Source of the DNA: WLWS01 sp965243105
Lineage (GTDB): Bacteria; Pseudomonadota; Gammaproteobacteria; Eutrophobiales; Eutrophobiaceae
Length of the DNA stretch: 64,000 nucleotides
Assembly (NCBI GenBank): GCA_965243105.1
Contig: CBDEUC010000003.1
Coordinates: forward strand, 1,798,001-1,862,000
Direction: 5' to 3'
This document shows, piece by piece, positions 52,393 to 61,019 of this stretch. Numbering within the stretch: position 1 is the stretch's first letter; each line of letters opens with the position of its first letter. Under the pieces are notes generated by a model. The model had not been told where the DNA came from. It made no database searches and saw only the letters and a list, made by a program, of their open reading frames with translations. Position numbers and translations under genes: made by a program.

Positions 52393-53274
52393 TCAGTTCT
52401 TGCAAAGTGGAAACCCGAGAGCTTCCCGGCTTTCGTAATAGGCACCGGCGACGGCACGGGCCAGGCTCCTGACACGCAGGATATAGCGTTGTCGCTCGGT
52501 TACTGATATCGCGTGACGTGCATCAAGCAGGTTAAAGGTATGGGACGCTTTCAGCACCATCTCGTAGGCGGGCAGGGGCAGCTTGAGCTCTACCAGTTTC
52601 TCGCACTCCTTTTCACAGGTATCAAACCAGCTGAAAAGAGAGTCAGTTTCTGCGTGCTCGAAATTATAGGCTGATTGTTCCACTTCGTTCTGGTGATAGA
52701 TATCACCATAGGTCACGATACCTGCCGGTGTTTCCGTCCATACCAGGTCGTAAACAGTATCAACGTTCTGCAGGTACATGGCGATCCTTTCAAGGCCATA
52801 GGTGATTTCGCCTGACACGGGTTTGCAGTCCAGGCCACCGGCCTGCTGAAAATAGGTGAACTGCGTAACTTCCATGCCGTTAAGCCAGACTTCCCAGCCA
52901 AGACCCCATGCGCCAAGCGTCGGCGATTCCCAGTTGTCCTCGACAAAGCGAATATCGTGCACCAGCGGGTCAATCCCCAGGCTCTTGATGGATTCCAGGT
53001 ACTGCTCCTGGATGTCGTCCGGGGACGGCTTCAGCAACACCTGGTACTGGTAATAATGTTGCAGCCGGTTTGGATTTTCGCCGTAGCGTCCGTCCGTGGG
53101 GCGTCGTGATGCCTGCACGTAGGCTGCATTCCACGGTTCGGGCCCGATTGCACGTAAAAACGTCGCCGGGTGAAAAGTGCCTGCCCCCACTTCCATGTCA
53201 TAGGGTTGCTGGACAAGGCAGCCACGTTCGGCCCAGAACTGCTGCAGTCTGAATATAAGCTCCTGGAATGTCAT
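52393..53274 (-). CDS. glyQ: Glycine-tRNA ligase alpha subunit
   Basis: A 293-residue protein of exact family size. QFWAERGCLVQQPYDMEVGAG, RPTDGRYGENPNRLQHY and EVWLNGMEVTQFTYFQQ are conserved class II synthetase blocks. With GlyS it forms the tetrameric glycyl-tRNA synthetase. First gene of the minus-strand unit. Confidence 0.98.
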   Translation of the reverse strand: MTFQELIFRLQQFWAERGCLVQQPYDMEVGAGTFHPATFLRAIGPEPWNAAYVQASRRPTDGRYGENPNRLQHYYQYQVLLKPSPDDIQEQYLESIKSLGIDPLVHDIRFVEDNWESPTLGAWGLGWEVWLNGMEVTQFTYFQQAGGLDCKPVSGEITYGLERIAMYLQNVDTVYDLVWTETPAGIVTYGDIYHQNEVEQSAYNFEHAETDSLFSWFDTCEKECEKLVELKLPLPAYEMVLKASHTFNLLDARHAISVTERQRYILRVRSLARAVAGAYYESREALGFPLCKN

Positions 53275-53438
53275 TGTTTCAAGCAGGTTATTGTTTTCAC
53301 GGTTTAATTGCGCCGGGGAGTATAACGTCTACGTGAAATATATCACACGCTGAACCGGGAATATGCCATGGCGAGGGTTCAAGGATCGGTGTTTGAGGCC
53401 GATAAAAAAACACAGAACATGAAAACCACAATAATTCC

Positions 53439-54002
53439 ATGCATAACGGCTTGTATATAAAGGAGACTGCGCGCTGGTACAGCTTGCTGAGCCAGGCCCA
53501 GGCGGCAACCGCGAAGGCGCTGGACGGGGAAGTTGAAAGCTACATGGCAGACATGCTTTTTCGATTTGCCTCCGGTACTGAAACCAGCCTGCATTATCCC
53601 CAGGGCTTTACCCCCATGGCCTGGAACTCCCGGCGCGAAGAACGGCTGGCCCGGCTGCAGGGTGCCGGGGAGCGTTGCCTGGTCACGGCCGGGTTCTTTC
53701 CCGAACACGCGAACTATGCCGGTCTCTCTCTATTACATTTCATTGAGACAGGTCGCAGTGCCTACCAGGAACTACACGTGGAGATGACAGGCTCTGACCT
53801 GTACGAGAAGATCGCCAGTGACTTTGTGCACCTGGTGGATACCCTGCAAAAAATCGGAGAATTGAGCGGGGTATGTCGTCCGCTTGACCTGATCCAGGCC
53901 AGCGAGTTGTGGCAACATGAAGGTAGCCTGTATGGGCGTAAGCTGGTGCAGGAAGCCACTGATGCCTTTGCCGCGGCGTCGGCCAGCGCGCACACCCACT
54001 GA
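53439..54002 (+). CDS. Uncharacterised protein, paralogue of the gene at 36067
   Basis: A 187-residue helical protein. I do not recognise a domain. It shares the core described for the 36067 product: an R-L block ending in TAGFFPEHANYAGLSLLHFI, then GRSAYQEL, then FVHLVDTLQKIGELSG. No good ribosome site precedes the ATG, so the start is uncertain. It lies tail-to-tail with the DUF4340 gene, 4 bp apart. Confidence 0.65.
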   Translation: MHNGLYIKETARWYSLLSQAQAATAKALDGEVESYMADMLFRFASGTETSLHYPQGFTPMAWNSRREERLARLQGAGERCLVTAGFFPEHANYAGLSLLHFIETGRSAYQELHVEMTGSDLYEKIASDFVHLVDTLQKIGELSGVCRPLDLIQASELWQHEGSLYGRKLVQEATDAFAAASASAHTH

Positions 54003-54006
54003 AGTG

Positions 54007-55098
54007 TTACTGTGCGGCTGAATCTTCGGAGTCGTCGCTCGACTGCGCTCTCACCAGGTCTTCAAAGGCCTCGTCAAACAGTTCAAACTTGTAGTCCGGA
54101 ATAAGATAGGCCCAGCCGGCATGCCTTGTGTTCAGTGCAGCAGCCTCGTCCGTGACAGGCACCCTGGCTTCCATCGTGCCAGCTTCGTCCCCAGTTGCAG
54201 CCTGCTCAACTTCACTTGCCTTAAAGCTGAAGCTGGCATAGCTGGCCTCGTCAATGACGGCATTGGTAATCGTCACCGTTAGACCATCAAATGTCGTGAG
54301 TGTGGTTGTGCTGACAACGTTTCCATCCATTCTCGTGGCTGCAAGTACGCCATCAGCGGCAAGGCTCTCCAGCATGGTAGACATGCGGGTAATAATCACC
54401 GCGGACTGGATTTCCTTACCTTCGGGAATGTTATCAAGGCTGAAATCATCGGTGTCTTTTTCGCGATGCAGGCTGACACCGGGGGCATCGTCACGTTCAA
54501 TAACAATCCTGCTTATTCGGGCTCCATCAATATCCACCAGGTTCTTGTCAAACCAGTCCCTGGTATCAGCACTGAGTTCGAGACGACCTTCAACCAGCAG
54601 GGCTGTCTCGGTGTCGGGCAGGCGTACATATAAACCGGGCTGGGAGTCCGCAGATTTACTGTGACGAATATTGCCGACAATGACAGACGCCAAGCTGTTG
54701 CTACCGGCATCGCTCAGTTCAAGCAGCAGGGAATTGGATTTCTCGGAAGCCGGATCTTCAACACCCAGCCTGCTGTACAGCTTTGGGTTGCTGGTCTTGC
54801 TGGACAGGATTTCCAGCTTTGAAACGGCGATGACCGATTCCTTGATCCTGCTGAAGTTGGCCGGATAGTTGTCAGCTTGCGCGATTGTCCAGGTATCACC
54901 CTGCCTGACCAGGGTCAGGGTCTTACCAAACTTTTGCAGTGACATGCTGTGCACATCATTAATCTGTCCTGAAAGGTCCGGGAACAGTGCCTGCTTATCA
55001 AGAGAGCTACTGGGTGCGCGATTCCTGTCTGCCAGCACTGCGGCAAGGATAACGGCAACAGTTATAATCGCTAATATGATAAGGCTTTTACTTTTCAT
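54007..55098 (-). CDS. DUF4340 domain protein
   Basis: A 363-residue membrane-anchored protein with one N-terminal helix (LIILAIITVAVILAAVLAD). The DUF4340 (PF14238) repeats (LQKFGKTLTLVRQGDTWTI; SRIVIERDDAPGVSLHREKD) fill the rest. The usual partner is a GldG-like protein, as here. The C-terminal tail is acidic (SSDDSEDSAAQ). The start at 55098 is set by the membrane helix; 55176 gives a longer but less likely N-terminus. Confidence 0.85.
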   Translation of the reverse strand: MKSKSLIILAIITVAVILAAVLADRNRAPSSSLDKQALFPDLSGQINDVHSMSLQKFGKTLTLVRQGDTWTIAQADNYPANFSRIKESVIAVSKLEILSSKTSNPKLYSRLGVEDPASEKSNSLLLELSDAGSNSLASVIVGNIRHSKSADSQPGLYVRLPDTETALLVEGRLELSADTRDWFDKNLVDIDGARISRIVIERDDAPGVSLHREKDTDDFSLDNIPEGKEIQSAVIITRMSTMLESLAADGVLAATRMDGNVVSTTTLTTFDGLTVTITNAVIDEASYASFSFKASEVEQAATGDEAGTMEARVPVTDEAAALNTRHAGWAYLIPDYKFELFDEAFEDLVRAQSSDDSEDSAAQ

Positions 55099-55135
55099 CT
55101 GTTTCTTCCAGCTTGTTATTCCTGGTTGCTTGGTG

Positions 55136-56983
55136 TCAGTGCGAGCGGGAGCGATAAACGCCAGCGAAAATTGCAATCAGCATGATGATGAAAGGTATCA
55201 GGCCGATATTGATGAACTTGAGCTTGCTGCCAAGGCTTTCAATATTCTTTTGCAGCTCGTGCTGCACTGCGCGTAGTTCCTTCCTGGTCTTTATCTGTTC
55301 TGCCTGGAACTTCTCGATTTCAGCACTTTGCTCCTTGCTCAGGATCAGGCCGCTTTCGCCGGTATCTCTTTGCAGCGAAAGAATACGCTGCTCTGTTTCA
55401 GCAAGCTTTGTTTGCAGCTCCCTTTCACGATCGCGAAACTTGTCCTCTGCTTCACGTCGAATATCTTCTACCACTTCAAACGGGCGTGAAAATTCACCGC
55501 GGCTACGGAGGCTGATGAGGTCGGTATTGCCGGACAGGTTTTCCAGGGTGTTAACCACGAAGTCACCGTTATTGGCAATCGGTTCGGGTATATCAACACC
55601 AAAGAAACTTTGTGTCCTTACCCAGAAAATATCTGCAAGGATGTCGGTGTCGGAAACCAGGATGACATTAATATCACCTTCACCAATAGATTCGGCATTG
55701 CCGTCACCAGCGACAGGGTTCCCTTCCGGAAAAGCACTTTTTACCCGGCCACTGATACGAGCGGCAAGTAGTTGTTTCCTGTTCTCGGATTCAAAGTTGT
55801 CGAGGATTACATTTGGATCCTGTTGGAAAAGGATCAGGTCACGTTCAAGCTGCATCGAGTCTACAGAGGTTTCAATGAGCCTGGACAACTCTACGCCTGA
55901 GTCTTCCTTTTGTTCAATGATGCCAGCGGTTCCCATGTGTATAACCTTGAGTTCGCTGGTGGTGAAGTCATTGCTGTTGAAGCTTTCTTCGCCAAGGCGA
56001 AGCCAGGGCAGGTACAGGGTCTCCTGTGGTCCGCGAGCGCCCCGTGTTTGAACACGCATGGCCGAGGTAATGTCAGCGGCCAGCTTGCTGTCCACGATCT
56101 CGATTCCCCAACCGTCAAGAAACACTTTCAGGTCGGAGTCCATGTCTGGCATAACCATGGGATTGTTTGGGTCAGGCTGGGTACGATCGGTTTCTGCAAG
56201 GGGGTCCACAAAGAACAGCGCGTTGCCACCTGACAGGATGAACTGGTCGATGGCAAAGAGCGTGGAATCATCAAGGTCCTTGGGATGAATCACCATCAGC
56301 ACATCAATTTCATCACTGATTGTTCCGACGCCTTTACCAAGGTTTCGAACATCAAAGAATTCCTGCATGACGCCAATGATTGCCCATGGACTTGGTGGCA
56401 GACCGGGTTGAGCCTCACCAAAGACGGGCAGGGTAGAGATAATCCCGATAACTCGTTTCTCGGGGTTTGCCAGGTTGAAGATCAGCTTGGTGATGTCATA
56501 TTCCAGTGCGGCTTCACGGGAGTCCTGGAAAAAAGGAATGTTGGATTCATCGTCGGTGGAGTTTGTACCGACAAGACCAAAGTAGGCCCTGTCACCGGCA
56601 GTATTGATCGACACACCCTGCAAGCCACTGGCAACAGCCTGGTCTTCCTCTTCTGAAAAAGGTTCCGGCTCTATGATGTTTAACTCGATATTGCCACCGG
56701 ATTTTGCTGCGTATTCTTCCAGCAGGTCTCGTACCCGGTTGCCATAGTTAAGCAGGGCAGGAAAGCCGAGCAGGGTCTCCCTGGAAAAATAAAAATCGAT
56801 CTGCACCGGTTCTTCAAGTGACTGGATGATATTGATAGTGCCATCAGAGAGGGTAAACAGCCTGTTTTCGGTGAGGTCAATTCGCAGGCTGGTTAGACTG
56901 GCGTTGGCCAGCACGATCACTGCCATGGTGAGCACAGCTGCAAGAAGTAAACCGCTACCGGAGTGTAATGTTTTGTTCTTCAT
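55136..56983 (-). CDS. GldG-like ABC transporter auxiliary protein
   Basis: A 615-residue protein with helices at both ends and a large periplasmic domain of the ABC_transp_aux type (PF09822). DLTENRLFTLSDGT and VQIDFYFSR near the N-terminus are typical of GldG-like proteins. A long coiled coil (about residues 515-580, with EIEKFQAEQIKTRKELRAVQ) precedes the last helix. In Bacteroidetes GldG works with GldA and GldF in gliding motility; here no other gld genes are seen. Confidence 0.85.
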   Translation of the reverse strand: MKNKTLHSGSGLLLAAVLTMAVIVLANASLTSLRIDLTENRLFTLSDGTINIIQSLEEPVQIDFYFSRETLLGFPALLNYGNRVRDLLEEYAAKSGGNIELNIIEPEPFSEEEDQAVASGLQGVSINTAGDRAYFGLVGTNSTDDESNIPFFQDSREAALEYDITKLIFNLANPEKRVIGIISTLPVFGEAQPGLPPSPWAIIGVMQEFFDVRNLGKGVGTISDEIDVLMVIHPKDLDDSTLFAIDQFILSGGNALFFVDPLAETDRTQPDPNNPMVMPDMDSDLKVFLDGWGIEIVDSKLAADITSAMRVQTRGARGPQETLYLPWLRLGEESFNSNDFTTSELKVIHMGTAGIIEQKEDSGVELSRLIETSVDSMQLERDLILFQQDPNVILDNFESENRKQLLAARISGRVKSAFPEGNPVAGDGNAESIGEGDINVILVSDTDILADIFWVRTQSFFGVDIPEPIANNGDFVVNTLENLSGNTDLISLRSRGEFSRPFEVVEDIRREAEDKFRDRERELQTKLAETEQRILSLQRDTGESGLILSKEQSAEIEKFQAEQIKTRKELRAVQHELQKNIESLGSKLKFINIGLIPFIIMLIAIFAGVYRSRSH

Positions 56984-56984
56984 A

Positions 56985-57719
56985 CTAACTCGCCTTCCTT
57001 GAATCGATGACAATGATGTTGGCGTAAAGCCAGAAAGCGATCAGTGCCAGGAAATAAATAATGTCTCTTAAATCGATGACACCTTTCTTTATCGATTCAA
57101 AATGGGTCAGGAAACTAAAAGATGCGATGGCATCAACCACCAGGGCCGGCGCCCACCCCTGGAAAAAATCCAGTACAAGGGGAAAGCCCGCCAGCACGAA
57201 GAGAAAGCAGATCACTACGCTTATAACAAAGGCGATCACCTGGCTTCGCGTGATGGCAGAGATACATGAACCAATAGCCAGGAAGCCACCCGCCATGAGA
57301 AAGCTGCCGATGTAGCTGGCAACGATAACGGTGTTGTCGGGGCTGCCAAGGTAGTTAACCGTTATCCATATGGGAAAGGTCAGCACGATGGCAATACCGG
57401 TGAATAACCAGGCTGCCAGGAATTTGCCGATCACGGCTTCAGCAACTGAAACCGGTAGCGTCATTAGGAGTTCGATGGTGCCGCTTTTTCTTTCCTCTGA
57501 CCACAGGCGCATAGCAATAGCGGGGATCAGGAACAGGTAAAGCCAGGGATGGAACCTGAAAAAAGGTTCGAGATCGGCCTGGGCTCTTTCATAAAAAGCG
57601 CCGAGGTAAAAAGTGAAAACCCCGGTGAGAAACAGGAACACCACGAGGAACACGTAGGCAACCGGCGTAGAGAAGTAGCCATAGAGTTCCCGTTTTAATA
57701 TAGCGCGTATATTGTTCAT
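56985..57719 (-). CDS. ABC-2 type permease, GldF-like
   Basis: A 244-residue membrane protein with six helices. The N-terminus (AILKRELYGYFSTPVAYVFL) and RLWSEERKSGTIELLMTLP are signature segments of ABC-2 permeases. It starts inside the 4-bp overlap with the ATPase gene and is followed directly by the GldG-like gene. Substrate unknown. Confidence 0.87.
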   Translation of the reverse strand: MNNIRAILKRELYGYFSTPVAYVFLVVFLFLTGVFTFYLGAFYERAQADLEPFFRFHPWLYLFLIPAIAMRLWSEERKSGTIELLMTLPVSVAEAVIGKFLAAWLFTGIAIVLTFPIWITVNYLGSPDNTVIVASYIGSFLMAGGFLAIGSCISAITRSQVIAFVISVVICFLFVLAGFPLVLDFFQGWAPALVVDAIASFSFLTHFESIKKGVIDLRDIIYFLALIAFWLYANIIVIDSRKAS

Positions 57720-58486
57720 GAGTGGGCTACCTCTCCTTCCTGCTGGTAATGCTCAGTAGTAATGATTCGAAATGCATCATCAATATCGTTACTTGTAGAG
57801 CGGGCTCGTAACTCTGCAGGTGTTCCGTCAAACAGGAGTTTCCCGGAAGCAATGATGATTGCCCTGGTACAAATGGCGTCTACTTCTTCAAGAATATGCG
57901 TGGAAATAACAATGGCTTTTTTCTCTGCCATTTCCTGGATCAGGCTGCGCACCTCGTGTTTCTGGTTCGGGTCCAGACCGTCAGTAGGTTCGTCCATGAT
58001 CATCACGTCGGGGTCATGCAGGATGGTTTGAGCCATACCCACGCGACGTTTGAAACCCTTTGAAAGGGTTTCTATGGTTTGATTCAGTACACCCTCAAGG
58101 TTGATCTTCTTTACCACCTCGTCAATGCGTTGCTGCATCTGTTGTCCTTCAAATCCGCGTATTTCTGCAATAAAGCGCAGGAAGCTCATCACGGTCATTT
58201 CGCCGTAGGAAGGTGCGCCTTCCGGCAGGTAGCCTATGGATGCTTTCACGGCGATGGGGTCCTCGGTCACATCCTTGCCATTGACCCTGACCGTACCGGA
58301 AGTGGGCTCAAGGAAGCCCGTGATCATTTTCATGGTGGTGGATTTGCCGGCGCCGTTGGGCCCGAGAAAGCCCAGCACCTCGCCGTGGCTCACATCAAAG
58401 GACACACCACGCACGGCGTGGATCGCCCCGAACTGCTTGTCCAGCTCGATCACCTCTACCGCCGGTTTCTGATTTTCTTCGGTCAT
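57716..58486 (-). CDS. ABC transporter ATPase, GldA-like
   Basis: A 256-residue ATPase. FLGPNGAGKSTTMKMITGFL is the Walker A region; TLSKGFKRRVGMAQTIL the signature, with LSKGF replacing the classical LSGGQ as is common in GldA-type; and VMIMDEPTDGLDPNQ the Walker B. It energises the GldF-like permease. First gene of the four-gene unit with the DUF4340 protein last. Confidence 0.9.
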   Translation of the reverse strand: MTEENQKPAVEVIELDKQFGAIHAVRGVSFDVSHGEVLGFLGPNGAGKSTTMKMITGFLEPTSGTVRVNGKDVTEDPIAVKASIGYLPEGAPSYGEMTVMSFLRFIAEIRGFEGQQMQQRIDEVVKKINLEGVLNQTIETLSKGFKRRVGMAQTILHDPDVMIMDEPTDGLDPNQKHEVRSLIQEMAEKKAIVISTHILEEVDAICTRAIIIASGKLLFDGTPAELRARSTSNDIDDAFRIITTEHYQQEGEVAHS

Positions 58487-58826
58487 TTGCGCTCCTGGGC
58501 ACTCATGCTATTGATTGTATTCCAGTTTTTCTATTTTTTGCGGCGGATTATTTTGCACAAAAATTGTCCATCGTCAATACAGGCCGACGCAAAAAAGCCG
58601 GCATATTAGCAGCTTAAGTGCTTGCCGCGTGAAGTTTTCAATACCAGTTGATAGCCGAAGGGGATCGAAAGTTCAGCCACGGGCTGGTGGCAACAACTGC
58701 CCCGGGGCGGCAGAAGCTGGCTGTATTTGCAGGCTTGAAAAGCCAAAAACGGCCCACACAGCCCATGGCATATGCCTTGCAGGCTACTACTGGCAATAAT
58801 GCGCAAACAGGAATGGTGATACTCAA

Positions 58827-59396
58827 ATGAGTGCCCTTGGCATGATCACACAGCAGTACTCCAACGCCTCATCGCCCCCGCTGCAGGGCGAAAAAGGTAA
58901 TGCCGGGCCTTTTGGAAAGGACGGCTTCAGCTTTGGCGATCTCATCGACATTATTAATCCCCTGCACCACATCCCGGTGCTGGGTACCCTGTATCGCAAG
59001 ATCACCAGTGACGAGATAGATCCTGCGTCAAGGGTGGCAGGAGGCGCCCTGTTTGGGGGTCCACTGGGTGCCGGCCTGGCGGTGGTAGGGACGGCGCTCG
59101 AAAGCGTGCTGAACCGGCAGGACGATCCCGAAACCGAAATCGCAGCGGCTGCAACTAAACCCGAGATTATCCAGAGAACAGTGCAGGCACCTGCGAGTGC
59201 TCTGCCAGCCAGCGAAGAAAAGATCGCCGGGGTTGATAACGAGGTTCAGTTACGCGGCGGCTGGATAGTGAATGCCGCCTACGCAGGTAAATCCAGCAAG
59301 CTGTTTCAATGGGCACGGGATCCCGGTAGTGAATACCGGGAGCAGTTACACGCTGGTAATCAAGACCAGGCGCGACGGGTTTCGGTGAATATCTAG
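58827..59396 (+). CDS. Uncharacterised glycine-rich protein
   Basis: A 189-residue protein. GDLIDIINPLHHIPVLGTLYRKI followed by RVAGGALFGGPLGAGLAVVGTALE is a block I recall in uncharacterised proteobacterial proteins. The glycine-rich stretch could be a membrane-inserting hairpin. The rest is polar and likely disordered. No strong ribosome site. A 60-codon frame upstream (58648) overlaps its start by 4 bp, which I do not count as a gene. Confidence 0.6.
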   Translation: MSALGMITQQYSNASSPPLQGEKGNAGPFGKDGFSFGDLIDIINPLHHIPVLGTLYRKITSDEIDPASRVAGGALFGGPLGAGLAVVGTALESVLNRQDDPETEIAAAATKPEIIQRTVQAPASALPASEEKIAGVDNEVQLRGGWIVNAAYAGKSSKLFQWARDPGSEYREQLHAGNQDQARRVSVNI

Positions 59397-59433
59397 TCCT
59401 TGAATATCAATCCGCGTTGGCGACACGGGCTGG

Positions 59434-59922
59434 TTAATTATCCGAAGGTTCAAATCGATTCAGTTCGATATTCTTGACTGCATGGTCCGGGTCAAATATT
59501 CGACCATTCATCGCGATGAATACACCATGGGGAAGTGTTTGTACGCCTATTACAGCGCAGCCAAGGTTGAAAACGGCATCACTGTCCCTGTACTGTGCTG
59601 GAAACATTGAACCTGTTAAAACTACCGTTTTGTTCGCGATACCCTTTAGAAACCTGGCCGTTGACACCATGGTGTCAGTGCCGTGGGTTATGATGATCCT
59701 GCTTGCTGAATCCGCCTCGATGGCGTTAAAAATAATTTTGCGGTCAGAATCATTGATATCCAGGCTATCTTTTCGAAACAGCTCGACGACTTCATAGTCT
59801 ATTACTACGTTTGCCCGTTCAAGAACTCCCTGGGCCTGGGGATCTCCAACCTGATAAGTATTTTTCTGGTCAAAGTAGATTTTATCTACGGTGCCGCCGG
59901 TCGTATAAATCTTGATGGACAT
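59434..59922 (-). CDS. Single-domain asparaginase-like protein
   Basis: A 162-residue protein equal to the N-terminal domain of L-asparaginase (PF00710). TTGGTVDK near residue 7 contains the first catalytic threonine and ITHGTDTMV near 78-86 the second. The C-terminal domain present in standard 320-350-residue asparaginases is missing, and no frame after the stop continues it. Such short versions exist in other proteobacteria; whether they hydrolyse asparagine is unknown. Confidence 0.82.
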   Translation of the reverse strand: MSIKIYTTGGTVDKIYFDQKNTYQVGDPQAQGVLERANVVIDYEVVELFRKDSLDINDSDRKIIFNAIEADSASRIIITHGTDTMVSTARFLKGIANKTVVLTGSMFPAQYRDSDAVFNLGCAVIGVQTLPHGVFIAMNGRIFDPDHAVKNIELNRFEPSDN

Positions 59923-59972
59923 GTTGCGCTAAGAACTAGTTCGTCGTTCCGCTCGGTGCACGATCGACAGGA

Positions 59973-60836
59973 TTACTCATGTTCATGTTTCAGGCGGTAG
60001 ATTGACGAGACATCTTCGTCCGCGTGACCCTTTCCAATCAGCTCCTCGTAATCCGCCATGGCAATCTCCGCTACCGGTAAGCTGTCGATGCCCATGCTGC
60101 TTGCCATGCTCTTGCAGATATTAAGGTCTTTAAGATGTAACTCTACCTTGAAGCCCGGTATGTAGCTTTGTCCAAGCATAAAGCTGCTGCGGTTATCCAG
60201 CACCCAGTTTGCCGCTGCGCCACCTGACACCACTTCCACCACCTTGTCCATATCAAGACCGGCGGCTTCACCAAAGGCCAGTGCTTCGGCCACGGTCTCG
60301 TAAAGGCCGGCGCAAATGATCTGGTTCACGGCCTTGCAGGCCTGGCCGCTGCCACAGGGACCGATGTGCACGATGCTGCGGGTGATGGCATCGAGCGTCT
60401 CGCGGGCGCGATCAAGCACGGTCTCATCACCGCCCACCATCATTGCCAGGGTGCCTTTTACCGCGCCTTCTGAACCACCCGATACCGGGCAATCAAGAAA
60501 ATGTGCACCTTTCTCCTTTAATATTGCCCCGGCCTGCTGTGCCGTTTCGCTACTCACGGTCGACGTGTCCACCACGATGGCATCAACGGCAATGGAGCTG
60601 GCGACGCGCTTTACCATGTCGAGGACATCTTCATCCCGTGAAACACAAATAACAATTAGCTCGCACGCTTCGGCTACCTGTTCAGGAGATTCGCCATGCA
60701 TGCAGCCAGTTTCTTCCGCAATGGTTTCCGCCTTGCTGGCCGTGCGGTTCCATACCGCGTGGAGCCTGCCAGCCTTGTGAAAGTTTCTTGCCATGCCGGC
60801 ACCCATTGCACCGAGTCCGATAACGCCTGTTTTCAT
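59973..60836 (-). CDS. NAD(P)-dependent beta-hydroxyacid dehydrogenase
   Basis: A 287-residue enzyme of the 3-hydroxyisobutyrate / tartronate semialdehyde reductase family. VIGLGAMGAGMARNFHKAG is the nucleotide loop, FLDCPVSGGSEGAVKGTLAMM the substrate motif, GSGQACKAVNQII holds the catalytic lysine. The substrate is not deducible. GAGGAGTAAC precedes the ATG. An inverted-repeat element separates it from the M20 gene upstream. Confidence 0.9.
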   Translation of the reverse strand: MKTGVIGLGAMGAGMARNFHKAGRLHAVWNRTASKAETIAEETGCMHGESPEQVAEACELIVICVSRDEDVLDMVKRVASSIAVDAIVVDTSTVSSETAQQAGAILKEKGAHFLDCPVSGGSEGAVKGTLAMMVGGDETVLDRARETLDAITRSIVHIGPCGSGQACKAVNQIICAGLYETVAEALAFGEAAGLDMDKVVEVVSGGAAANWVLDNRSSFMLGQSYIPGFKVELHLKDLNICKSMASSMGIDSLPVAEIAMADYEELIGKGHADEDVSSIYRLKHEHE

Positions 60837-60882
60837 ATGTTACTCCTCTGGATTATTACGAAACGAGGACACAATCATTCCA

Positions 60883-61019
60883 ATTGCTTGCATGGTATAA
60901 AAAAGCAGACCGTCACTCGACAGGGACGACGTGCCATTCAAACGTGAACAACGGTATGTCGAGTACGAGCCTACAGGGATGTACTTGTAGCGTGTCTGCG
61001 TTTTATACATGCAAGCAAT
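60883..61019. repeat. 137-bp inverted-repeat element
   Basis: ATTGCTTGCATGGTATAAAA with following AAGCAGAC at 60883-60910 is the inverse, with small gaps, of 60994-61019. The interior holds GC-rich palindromic parts and CTACAGGGATGTA. The right end touches the stop codon of the M20 gene. Confidence 0.72.

Noticed and set aside
58648..58830. 60-codon frame that overlaps the start of the gene at 58827 by 4 bp
   Set aside because: It starts with TTG without a ribosome site and the translation resembles nothing; the overlap alone is not enough.
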